From Clostridia bacterium (GTDB lineage: Bacteria; Bacillota_A; Clostridia; Christensenellales; Aristaeellaceae), in contig JAFWQM010000020.1 in NCBI GenBank assembly GCA_017509065.1, positions 1-40,548 on the forward strand: a stretch of 40,548 bases of DNA. The letters run 5' to 3'. Below, one piece after another: positions 23,934 to 30,786 of this stretch. A program made the translations under genes and the position numbers. Below the pieces are notes generated by a model. That model saw only the letters and a list, made by a program, of their open reading frames with translations, was not told where the DNA came from and did no database searches. Position 1 is the stretch's first letter. Every line of letters begins with the position of its first letter.

Positions 23934-24980
23934 TCAAATGCGTTTGGCCAGCGTTTCAGGATTCGACGCGTAGATAAGAGCGATTTCACGGGTGATGCGT
24001 TTTTCGCGGAACAGACGGGTCAGTTCGGCGTCCATGGACAGCATGGTTTTATCACTGCCGCCGTAGATCACGTTGTCGATCTGATGGGTGCGCCCGTCGC
24101 GGATCATGTTCTGGATGGCGGGATTGACCGTCATCACTTCAAATACCGGGATGCGCTTGCCGTCCAGGGTGGGAATCAGGCGCTGGGAAACGACGGCTTT
24201 GAGCACCATGGAGAGCTGCACGCGGATCTGCGTCTGCTGCTCCGCGGGGAACGTGTCGATGATGCGGTCGACCGTTTTTGCCGCGCCGATGGTATGCAGG
24301 GAAGACAGGAGCAAGTGGCCTGTTTCGGCGGCGGTAATGGCGGTGCGAATCGTGTCCAGGTCGCGCATTTCACCGAGCATGACCACGTCGGGCGCCTGCC
24401 GCAGCGCGGCGCGCAGAGCGCGGCTGAATGTCGCCGCGTCGTTTGGCACTTCACGCTGGCTCACCAGGGATTTCTGGTGGCGGTGCAGGTATTCGATGGG
24501 GTCTTCGATGGTCACGATGTGGCCTTCGCGCGTTTCGTTGATTTTATTGACGATACAGGCCAGCGTGGTGCTCTTGCCGCTGCCGGCGGGGCCAGTAACC
24601 AGGATCATGCCGCTGCGCTGCTCATACAGCGACATGACGATATCGGGAATGCACATGTCCCTGGGATTGGGCAGTTCAAAGTTCACGATACGGCAAATGG
24701 CGGCCAGTGTGCCGCGCTGCTTGTACGCGTTGCAGCGGAAGCGGCTCACGTCCTTGATGGCGAAAGAAAAGTCATCGTCGCCCGCCTGATCCAGATGCTT
24801 GATATCCCTGTGCGCCAGATCGTACATCTCCCGTACCAATCTTTCCGTATCGACAGGCAGCACGATTTTGTCGGTCAGCTTGACCAGGGAGTTGTTCACC
24901 TTGACCGAAACAGCGGCGCCGGGGATGACAAAAATATCAGCTCCGCCCATCTGTACGGCTCTTTTCAGTAAATCAATCAT
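23934..24980 (-). CDS. pilT: PilT-family secretion/pilus ATPase
   Basis: A 348-residue hexameric secretion ATPase of the PilT/GspE superfamily. The short N-terminal domain opens with MGGADIFVIPG, the counterpart of the usual GxSDxH segment. Walker A is GPAGSGKST at 130-138. The Asp box is TIEDPIEYLH near 158-167. Walker B with catalytic Glu is DVVMLGEMRD at 198-207, followed by the His box SSLHT. Length and lack of a long N-terminal extension fit PilT (the retraction ATPase) rather than PilB. It is the only ATPase in the operon, so it might power assembly as well as retraction. Its start overlaps the preceding gene by 8 nt. Confidence 0.93.
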   Translation of the reverse strand: MIDLLKRAVQMGGADIFVIPGAAVSVKVNNSLVKLTDKIVLPVDTERLVREMYDLAHRDIKHLDQAGDDDFSFAIKDVSRFRCNAYKQRGTLAAICRIVNFELPNPRDMCIPDIVMSLYEQRSGMILVTGPAGSGKSTTLACIVNKINETREGHIVTIEDPIEYLHRHQKSLVSQREVPNDAATFSRALRAALRQAPDVVMLGEMRDLDTIRTAITAAETGHLLLSSLHTIGAAKTVDRIIDTFPAEQQTQIRVQLSMVLKAVVSQRLIPTLDGKRIPVFEVMTVNPAIQNMIRDGRTHQIDNVIYGGSDKTMLSMDAELTRLFREKRITREIALIYASNPETLAKRI

Positions 24981-25506
24981 CGATCAACCACTCTTCTTCC
25001 GTCTCAAATGTTTCTTCATCCAGCCAATCGCTGTCATATTCATATGTGCTGAAATCGTCAAACCCGGAGGCAAAGCTTTCTTCCGCCGTCCGAACGACCA
25101 GCGCGTGACGAAGCCAGCGCGTCCTCTGTCCGCTGCCCAAAGGCAGCACCTCCAGCGCGCAGTGGATGGTGCGGGTGCCGTCCGTTTCATCCCAGGAAAG
25201 CACGCTGCCGTCCAGCAGCATCTGATCCGCGAGGGCCTCGCCTGCCTCTGAAAGATAGTTCTCTTCGTCCTCAGCTGTCTGCGCTAGCTCATACAGCACG
25301 GCGTCCGCGCGGGCACGGCTTTCCTCCGCCTTGCTGTTCAGGGAATACACCGCTTCCATCACCGCCACGCTGCGTTCGCTCAGGCGCACGTCGTTCCGGC
25401 TGTTCATCAGCGAGAGCATGCCCAGCACGCTCATCGCCAGCACCACGAAGATCAGCAGCAGGGAAGCAGCGCCGGGGCCAAAGCTGATACTGCTTTTCTT
25501 TTTCAC
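24973..25506 (-). CDS. Pilin-like / minor pseudopilin-like single-TM protein
   Basis: A 177-residue protein. A short basic tail and FGPG (MKKKSSISFGPGAA) precede a hydrophobic helix of about 20 residues (SLLLIFVVLAMSVLGML) and then a polar stretch SLMNSRNDVRLSERSVA. The C-terminal region is strongly acidic and ends ETFETEEEWLIDD. The helix after a Gly-rich basic start resembles PilX/GspK-type minor pilins, but a clean prepilin peptidase site with Glu at +5 is not visible. No other function is suggested by motif. The gene overlaps its neighbours on both sides (4 and 8 nt), indicating coupled translation within the pilus-like operon. Confidence 0.65.
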   Translation of the reverse strand: MKKKSSISFGPGAASLLLIFVVLAMSVLGMLSLMNSRNDVRLSERSVAVMEAVYSLNSKAEESRARADAVLYELAQTAEDEENYLSEAGEALADQMLLDGSVLSWDETDGTRTIHCALEVLPLGSGQRTRWLRHALVVRTAEESFASGFDDFSTYEYDSDWLDEETFETEEEWLIDD

Positions 25507-25898
25507 GGCTGCACCTCCTGATACCGCGCAACGGGCAGCGTAAAGTAGGTTTCATCCTCCTGTACGGCGCTCACCTGCTGACGAAGCAAAGCGCCGCCGC
25601 CGGTGGTTTCCGTCCAGGACGAGACCTTCAGAACGCAAATCTCGCCGGTTTTCAGCCAGTCTTCTCCCTCTTTTGCAAAGCCCATTTCCGTGAGCGCCGC
25701 TTCGGCGTCATCGGCTGTATACAGCCGATCCGCCACATTCTGGGCCTCGTTCAGGGCGACCGTCAGCGCGCCGGCGCGCACGCTCTGGTTCCTGGACGTG
25801 GCGTACAGCTCCAGCAGCACCCCGGAGGACAGCATAAAGAACATGACAACGATCAAAAGTTCTACCAGCAGCGCGTTGCTGCGACTTCCTGATTTCAT
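25503..25898 (-). CDS. Pilin-like protein with degenerate prepilin motif
   Basis: A 131-residue protein. Near the N-terminus, MKSGSRSNALLVELLIVVMFFMLSSG closely imitates a type IV prepilin leader: a short basic tail, then ALLVE with a Glu at the +5 position and a long hydrophobic helix. The Gly normally at -1 is replaced by Asn, so processing by a standard prepilin peptidase is doubtful. The rest is a small globular domain of about 100 residues. It is likely a minor pilin or pseudopilin. It overlaps both neighbours by 4 nt. Confidence 0.68.
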   Translation of the reverse strand: MKSGSRSNALLVELLIVVMFFMLSSGVLLELYATSRNQSVRAGALTVALNEAQNVADRLYTADDAEAALTEMGFAKEGEDWLKTGEICVLKVSSWTETTGGGALLRQQVSAVQEDETYFTLPVARYQEVQP

Positions 25899-26380
25899 TC
25901 TATCACCTCAGAACGCAGCGCAATATCCACCGTGGTCCAGGTATCCCGGGAACGCAGGCTGACCTTCAGCAATTTTCCCGTTATTTCCGCTGTCATTTCA
26001 TCCATATCGCAGACAGTTTCACCGAACTCGGGCACGAATTCTTCCGTTTCTTCCGTGAACCATTCGCGCAGCTTGCCGTCGTAGACGTACAGGCGGGTCA
26101 CATAGGCATCCCCATCATAAACGTTTCGCAGGGAGATCGTGGGAATGCCGTCCACGGTTTCCACCCGGATGCTCTGATCCTCGTCATCGCCGCGAACCAT
26201 GCTGCGCACATACGCCATGCCGATTCGGTAGGCGTTATGCTCCGCCGCGCGGTCAGCCGTGCTCTTGTAAGCGCGCGCGCCGAGCAGCACCATCACCGTG
26301 GAAAACACCGCGAATATCCCCAGCACCAGGAACACAAACACGCCTGAAATCGCGTGGGAAGGAGGACTCTTTTGGCTCAC
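25895..26380 (-). CDS. DUF4860-type single-TM protein of the pilus-like operon
   Basis: A 161-residue protein with an N-terminal membrane helix (ISGVFVFLVLGIFAVFSTVMVLLGARAYK, about 10-38) and an extracytoplasmic beta-rich domain. The domain contains TADRAAEHNAYRIGMAYVRSMVRGDDED and VYDGDAYVTRLYVYDGKLREW. I associate this pattern with DUF4860, a Bacillota family of unknown function that is found near pilus-like genes; this is from memory. The helix lacks the Glu+5 of a prepilin. It overlaps the neighbouring genes by 4 nt on each side. Confidence 0.62.
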   Translation of the reverse strand: MSQKSPPSHAISGVFVFLVLGIFAVFSTVMVLLGARAYKSTADRAAEHNAYRIGMAYVRSMVRGDDEDQSIRVETVDGIPTISLRNVYDGDAYVTRLYVYDGKLREWFTEETEEFVPEFGETVCDMDEMTAEITGKLLKVSLRSRDTWTTVDIALRSEVIE

Positions 26381-26694
26381 AGGTCTTCGCCTCCCCTCTC
26401 AGTGCTCCGCTCGGTCACGTAGATGTCGGGAATCATATTGGAAGCGAACGCTTCATAGGTGACCAGATATCTGTCCTCGTCGTAGGCCAGGCGGTAGTTC
26501 TCCCGCAGATAGGAAACATCATCGGGATACGCGCCTTCCACCGCATAGCAGGTGATGGCGGCGTTCTTTACCGCGTCCTGGACGATCTCGGTTTCGGCGG
26601 TTTCATGCGCCGTGTCAATCCGGTTCACCAGCAGCACAGCCAGCGCGAGCACCACTACGATGGCCACTACTTTGATAATATCCTTTCGATTCAT
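26377..26694 (-). CDS. Small pilin-like protein, N-terminal TM
   Basis: A 105-residue protein: a basic start (MNRKDIIK), one hydrophobic helix at about 8-25 (VVAIVVVLALAVLLVNRI), then DAVKNAAITCYAVEGAYPDDVSYLRENYRLAYDEDRYLVTYE. The AVKNAAITCYAVEGAYP stretch is the feature of major pseudopilins (GspG and similar), where an N-terminal helix with 'A-x-x-x-Y-x-x-x-x-G-x-YP' precedes the globular domain. The prepilin cleavage motif is absent, so this appears to be a pilin-fold protein with an uncleaved signal anchor. It is the most likely major subunit candidate in the operon; that is inference. Confidence 0.65.
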   Translation of the reverse strand: MNRKDIIKVVAIVVVLALAVLLVNRIDTAHETAETEIVQDAVKNAAITCYAVEGAYPDDVSYLRENYRLAYDEDRYLVTYEAFASNMIPDIYVTERSTERGGEDL

Positions 26695-26749
26695 AGGCAG
26701 TCCCCTTTACCTTCCTGTCAGGCCCTGAGAAACAACAACCTGTTCAGGA

Positions 26750-27802
26750 TCACAGGCTGGAGAGAATACCGGCCATCGGCAGCATGACCGACAGCAGCAC
26801 GGCGCCGATCACGATGGAAAGCATGGCCACCAGCGTGGGTTCGATGATCGCGACCAGGCGGGTGATGCCGTCCTCCACCTGCTCTTCGTACAGATCGGCC
26901 AGCTTGCCGAGCACCTGGTCTTCGCGGCCCGTGGCGCTTCCCATGGTCACCATGCGGTTATGCAAGTCATGGAACAGCTGGGCGTTGGTGACGGCTTCGG
27001 CGAAGGTGCTTCCTTCGTCGAGGGATTTGCGGATCTGATTCACCTTTGCGGCCGCGTCGCGGTCGGTCAGCACATGAGCGGTCATCTCCAGCGCTTCGTC
27101 CATCGGGAAGCCGCTGGAGAGCATCATGGACAGCACGCTGGCCACGCGGGACGCGGACAGCTGCCGGTTCACTTGATTGATGGAGGGGAACAGCTTCTGC
27201 ACAATGCCCATTACTTTATCCCTGTACTTGGTGCGCATCAGGATCACACCCGCGATCACCAGCACAACCACCACGGCAACCAGCGCCAGCACGATCCAGC
27301 CCACGGATACGCCAAGCTGCATCAGCATGCTGCCGGATTCGGTCATGCCTACGCCCATGGAAGCCAGCACCCGGCGGAATACCGGCAGCACCTTCCACAG
27401 CAGGATTAGCACGATCACGATCAGCATCACGCCCAGCACCATGGGATAGGTCACCGCGCCGACGATCGAAGAGCGGATGCGGTCTTCACGGGCATAATAG
27501 TCTTCCAGGCCGCGCATCACGCGGTCCAGCTGGCCGGCGCGCTCGCCGATGCCCACCATCTCCACCAGGTATTTAGGCCAGCGGTCGTCCTCCTGCAGGG
27601 CGTCGTACAGTGAACCTTTTTCCGTCACGCCCTTGCTGGCGGATTCATAGATATCGGCGTTTTCACTGCCCTTGTCAGCGCCGGCCAGCGTTTCCATTCC
27701 GTCGTAAAGCGGAAGGCCGGCTTCAAGAATCAGGGCCACCTGGCCGCAGAAATTGCTCAGTTCGGCAGAAGAAAGGCCCTTTTGATTTTTCTTGCTCATC
27801 AC
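26750..27802 (-). CDS. pilC: Type II secretion / type IV pilus platform protein (PilC/GspF)
   Basis: A 350-residue inner-membrane platform protein with two T2SSF domains. The first domain is residues about 10-130 (FCGQVALILEAGLPLYDGMETLA, IGERAGQLDRVMRGLEDYY), then TM helices around 140-165 (VTYPMVLGVMLIVIVLILLW). A central TM pair lies near 180-215. The second domain is about 230-330 (VASVLSMMLSSGFPMDEALEM, MGSATGREDQVLGKLADLYEEQV). The final helix is TLVAMLSIVIGAVLLSVMLPMAGI. It anchors the ATPase beneath the pilin assembly site. It is slightly shorter than typical PilC (about 400). Spacing is 12 nt from the upstream gene and 55 nt to the next. Confidence 0.93.
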   Translation of the reverse strand: MMSKKNQKGLSSAELSNFCGQVALILEAGLPLYDGMETLAGADKGSENADIYESASKGVTEKGSLYDALQEDDRWPKYLVEMVGIGERAGQLDRVMRGLEDYYAREDRIRSSIVGAVTYPMVLGVMLIVIVLILLWKVLPVFRRVLASMGVGMTESGSMLMQLGVSVGWIVLALVAVVVVLVIAGVILMRTKYRDKVMGIVQKLFPSINQVNRQLSASRVASVLSMMLSSGFPMDEALEMTAHVLTDRDAAAKVNQIRKSLDEGSTFAEAVTNAQLFHDLHNRMVTMGSATGREDQVLGKLADLYEEQVEDGITRLVAIIEPTLVAMLSIVIGAVLLSVMLPMAGILSSL

Positions 27803-27814
27803 ACTTGCCCCCTG

Positions 27815-28633
27815 TCAATAATATCGCTCAACGGAATAGTTCGCCGCGTTTTTGCTTTTGCTGACTGCGGCGGTTGGGTCGAACAGCACCTTTTTGCCGT
27901 CCACCTCGCACACCACCCAGGCGTGATAAATCTTATCGGCGTATCCGATCACCAACCGCGCGGGAATACCCTGCACCCTCAGCATGCTGACCATGACGGC
28001 GGACAGATCCTGGCAGACGCCGGACTTCTTGGAAAAACATGTGCTGATATCAGGCAGTACGCTGGGCTTGATCGTCGCGGCTTTTACATAGTCATACCGA
28101 AAGCTTTCCGTGATATACTGCTTGATGGCCGTGTACGCTTCCTTGCCTGACTTGTCCCTGCAGACCTTGAGCGACATGCCGACCACCTGGTCGTTCTTGC
28201 CGTAATTCACATACTGGTTGGGATACAGGAAGGCCCCGTCTTCTCTTTTGAGTTTGACGTTCACGCTGATCTTGCCTGCGGCGGAATATTTCTTTCCCGA
28301 CACGTTTTCCCACAGCGAGATTCCATACTTCCCGCTTCCGAGCTGGAACGGAAACACTTCATATTTGCCGGTCTTGTCAAGATCATAGGTCAGCGTCTGC
28401 CCGTCCTTTTCCACACGCAGCTTCATATTGTGCTTTGTGCTGGATTTCACGGCGGCCATGAAATACCCTTCGCTGGCGTTCCCGACATCCGCCTTCAGCT
28501 TGCTGTTGGTTTTTTCGCCACCGCTGCTGTGTGTTGGCCATTTGGCGGTTTCACCCATCGCTGTACAGACTATCAGGATGATCGCTGAGAGCGTGAGCGC
28601 GGTCAGCGCATACAGCAGGATTTTCCGTCTCAT
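27815..28633 (-). CDS. Secreted or membrane-anchored transglutaminase-like protein
   Basis: A 272-residue protein with an N-terminal signal or anchor helix (LLYALTALTLSAIILIVCTA, residues 6-25). A beta-rich middle region follows, then a C-terminal transglutaminase-like (papain-fold) domain. The catalytic triad is readable: Cys207 in SGVCQDLSAVMVSMLR, His237 in YHAWVVCEVDGK, and Asp252 in LFDPTAA. Such domains act as cysteine proteases or make isopeptide bonds on the outside of the cell. Lying between the regulator and pilC in one operon, it could process or crosslink the pilin-like proteins, which is inference. A dedicated role on the host or cell surface is equally possible. Confidence 0.85.
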   Translation of the reverse strand: MRRKILLYALTALTLSAIILIVCTAMGETAKWPTHSSGGEKTNSKLKADVGNASEGYFMAAVKSSTKHNMKLRVEKDGQTLTYDLDKTGKYEVFPFQLGSGKYGISLWENVSGKKYSAAGKISVNVKLKREDGAFLYPNQYVNYGKNDQVVGMSLKVCRDKSGKEAYTAIKQYITESFRYDYVKAATIKPSVLPDISTCFSKKSGVCQDLSAVMVSMLRVQGIPARLVIGYADKIYHAWVVCEVDGKKVLFDPTAAVSKSKNAANYSVERYY

Positions 28634-28676
28634 CCCGCTTCACCTTCTTCCTTCGTCAGGGTAAACATATCTTCGT

Positions 28677-29876
28677 TCATTTTGGCCGCGCTATGTCTCC
28701 GCCCAGAGGCGTGACGCGGAAGCTGAGAATAATGGATTTCTTCGGATATTCCTCATGGAAGAGGCTTTCAATGCGCTTCATTACCGCTGTGCACGTGCCG
28801 TAGCTGACGGTCGGAAGGAGCATGGCAAACACAGCGGGCGCGGCGCGGGTGACGATATCGCCTTTGCGCAGGTTGTTCCGGATGATCTCGCCCAGCGCGG
28901 CCATCGCGCTTTCCCTTGTCACCGAAGTAATGGTTTCATCAGGGTTCACGATCATGATGACGCCAAGGAATACGCTCGAACCCAGGCGTTCCATCGTTCG
29001 CCGCTGGATGCTGTAAAACTCTCTGAACGCGTCATACCCGCAGAAAAACGGTCCGGTCTGCTGCGCGCTTTCCTCCAGCAGCTCTTTGCTGATGGCGTTC
29101 AGCTTCTGGCTGATGACGTCGCCGGTGTCCATCAGGCGCTGGCAGTCCGCGTTCAGCGCCTTTGCCGCGTCCGCTTCCTGCTCATCACGGGCCATATGCG
29201 TCACGCGCTTGTATTCATTGATCGCGTCGGCAGTGTAATTCATCTGAACCATCGCGCGGCTCATCTCGATATGCAGCTGTTCATCCAGTTCATCCACCTG
29301 AACCGCTTTCCGGCAAATACGGCAGATTTCTTCATATTCTTCCGTTTCCTTGAGCAGCTCGATCCAGGCGTAAATCGCGTGAAGATATTCCCGGTGGAGC
29401 CAGTTGACCTGCATCGCACCGTTGGAGATGTCCCCTGTCTGATACAGGTCCCCCTGGTACAGCTCCAGCACGCGGCGATAGCACGCGATTCGCTCTTCGC
29501 GGGAAGAATCCGCGTGCAAGCTTTCCAACAGTTCAAGCATATCCAGAACATCGACGTGCACATTGTTTCCGCTGATCCAGCGATAAGCGCCCTGCTCCGA
29601 TACGATGCATCCGCTCAGCCCGGGAGAAATGCTGTTGAGCAGCGCGCGGAAGCGGCTCACCATTGTTTTGAGCGCGCTCTCCGGTCCTTCGTACCGGGTT
29701 CCGCTCCAAAGCTCTCGAATCAAGCGCTGCACAGACACGGCGCGCCCCCGCTGCAGGATCAGGTATTCCATCAGGCTGACGCCTTTGCGGCTCTTTGCCG
29801 CCAGGTTATTCTGACGCACTCCGTTTACCAGCACATCAAAATCACCCAATAGTCTAATTTGTACGTTTTGCTGCAT
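28677..29876 (-). CDS. SARP-type BTAD regulator with degenerate GGDEF-like C-terminus
   Basis: A 399-residue regulator. Residues 1 to about 95 form an OmpR-type winged helix (VQIRLLGDFDVLVNG, SVQRLIRELWSG, SALKTMVSRFRALL). Residues about 105-255 are a bacterial transcriptional activator domain (BTAD, TPR-like; CYRRVLELYQGDLY, WLHREYLHAIYAWIELL, DELDEQLHIEMSRAMVQM). The C-terminus, about 280-390, resembles a diguanylate cyclase fold in which the signature loop is lost: LRKGDIVTR-AAPAVF-AMLLP where active enzymes have a GGDEF loop. It is likely a ligand-binding or regulatory relic. The start at 29876 follows AGAGGAGA, preferred over an ATG 10 codons upstream. It is the first gene of the pilus-like operon and presumably controls it. 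Confidence 0.85.
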   Translation of the reverse strand: MQQNVQIRLLGDFDVLVNGVRQNNLAAKSRKGVSLMEYLILQRGRAVSVQRLIRELWSGTRYEGPESALKTMVSRFRALLNSISPGLSGCIVSEQGAYRWISGNNVHVDVLDMLELLESLHADSSREERIACYRRVLELYQGDLYQTGDISNGAMQVNWLHREYLHAIYAWIELLKETEEYEEICRICRKAVQVDELDEQLHIEMSRAMVQMNYTADAINEYKRVTHMARDEQEADAAKALNADCQRLMDTGDVISQKLNAISKELLEESAQQTGPFFCGYDAFREFYSIQRRTMERLGSSVFLGVIMIVNPDETITSVTRESAMAALGEIIRNNLRKGDIVTRAAPAVFAMLLPTVSYGTCTAVMKRIESLFHEEYPKKSIILSFRVTPLGGDIARPK

Positions 29877-29951
29877 CCGTATCTCCTCTCCCAAGTGACG
29901 TACCAATAGGCGGATTACGCGTTTCGGTAAAAATTCCTTTTCTATTTAAAT

Positions 29952-29978
29952 ATTATACTTATTTATTATGATTGTCAA
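29952..29978 (-). promoter_or_regulatory. Promoter of the pilus-like operon
   Basis: On the minus strand a perfect TTGACA (29978-29973) is followed after 15 nt by a perfect TATAAT (29957-29952). An overlapping TAATAT gives 17-nt spacing. The region is very AT-rich. The pair lies about 75 nt upstream of the start of the BTAD regulator. Confidence 0.7.
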
Positions 29979-30208
29979 GCAGAATGATTGGCAAATTACT
30001 GCCTCAGACACGAATAAACAACGTGCTGCGAAAAAAAACTCCGACTTCGTTCTGAATTAAGGAAACACTAAATAAAAGGGCAGATATAAAAAAGAAGCAC
30101 TAAAATGGTAAATAGAGGAAAAACGGAAGGATAATGGACACAAATCAACCTTTAAAAAGCCCCGCATATCCTTTGAAATGCCCCAAAGGGCAGACTTCCC
30201 CCCTGATC

Positions 30209-30360
30209 ATGCCACTTTCAGGAAATCATTGGTACGTCCTCCGCGAATACATTTCAGCAGATTGGCGGTTGCGAAGAGAACGAAGAAGCGGTTCATGTTC
30301 TTTGCGATACCACGATATGCGGTTTTCCGCGGGAATTTGACAGCGAAACTGCAGACAGGA
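30209..30360 (-). pseudogene. Transposase C-terminal remnant (DDE type)
   Basis: On the minus strand one frame reads FPRKTAYRGIAKNMNRFFVL, then FATANLLKCIRGGR to a stop at about 30209. This is the 'Y-R-G-(I/L)-x-K-N ... L-F-x-x-A-N-L' tail seen at the end of IS1182- or IS5-like DDE transposases. Upstream the frame is interrupted. There is no catalytic core, so it is a relic. The family assignment is tentative. Confidence 0.45.
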
Positions 30361-30467
30361 GAGTGCAAAGGCTTACTGGGCTTTTATTTTTTTGTCAAGT
30401 ACGATAATTTTACTATTACATAATATAGCGTAATATAATATAATAAAGGAGGGACGGAAGAAAGGAG

Positions 30468-30539
30468 ATGAATGAAATGCGGCTCCAGATCAGCAGGTCA
30501 AAGAATTCGAAATCGTTTTATGTGGTACGGTCTGAGTAG
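30468..30539 (+). pseudogene. IS1634-type transposase N-terminal remnant
   Basis: A 23-codon frame begins at an ATG behind AAAGGAG and contains MRLQISRSKNSKSFYVVRS before a stop. This is very like the conserved start of IS1634-family transposases (MRL-x-(I/V)-S-(R/K)-SKN-x-x-S-x-YV(I/V)KS). The reading is cut off 10 nt before repeat family D copy 2, suggesting that later rearrangement removed the rest. Confidence 0.5.
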
Positions 30540-30548
30540 TCTTCTCCC

Positions 30549-30655
30549 GTTTTTGCATAGAAAGAGGGCTGCCTCTTGCACCACACGGGTTTTAGATGTT
30601 TTGAGACAGCTCCTCGTGGTCTGGGGCCGCGGAGGCCCCAGCAGTCCCTTTGTTG
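30549..30655 (-). repeat. Repeat family D copy 2 joined to a family B half-module
   Basis: 30549-30614 repeats the pilus-operon terminator segment: identical GTTTTTGCATAGAAA flank, AGGGCTGCCTC arm and similar loop size, but a decayed partner arm GAGACAGCTCCT. It abuts a family B hairpin 1 read on the minus strand (CTGGGGCC at 30641-30634, loop TCCGC, GGCCCCAG at 30628-30621). The ACC-starting 7-nt linker is kept and the family D hairpin takes the place of hairpin 2. Confidence 0.6.
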
Positions 30656-30719
30656 ACATATATATAGTTAAATGGTTACTATGTCTTTCTTGTGACAAAT
30701 ATTAACCCCGGAAAAAGAA

Positions 30720-30748
30720 TTGCCAAATCCCCGCGAATGTTATACAAT
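30720..30748 (+). promoter_or_regulatory. Promoter of the DHH phosphoesterase operon
   Basis: TTGCCA (30720-30725) and TACAAT (30743-30748) are separated by 17 nt and lie about 40 nt before the start codon at 30787. Confidence 0.55.
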
Positions 30749-30786
30749 AGAAATCAGAATGAAATACAGCACTGCGAGGATACGCC

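Larger units (their letters stand above)
29979..30786. other. Graveyard of IS and repeat fragments, no intact gene
   Basis: About 800 bp without an intact gene. From left to right it holds an A-rich stretch, a minus-strand transposase tail (about 30209-30360), an AT-rich part with repeated TAATATA near 30418-30445, and an IS1634-type transposase start (30468-30539). Then come repeat family D copy 2 (30549-30614), a family B half-module (30614-30655), and finally the promoter of the DHH phosphoesterase genes. Small reading frames here (for example 30134-30340) lack ribosome sites and recognisable content. Confidence 0.6.

Noticed and set aside
24084..24971. Long plus-strand frame over pilT
   Set aside because: Antisense to an ATPase with intact Walker motifs; no domain content of its own.
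23934..29876. Assignment as a competence (ComG) operon
   Set aside because: A ComGA-like ATPase would be first and followed by ComGB and ComGC with a canonical prepilin site. Here the ATPase is last, PilT-like, and the pilins are non-canonical.
30134..30423. Two small overlapping plus-strand frames in the IS graveyard
   Set aside because: No ribosome sites, and one lies antisense to a recognisable transposase tail. Not supported as genes.
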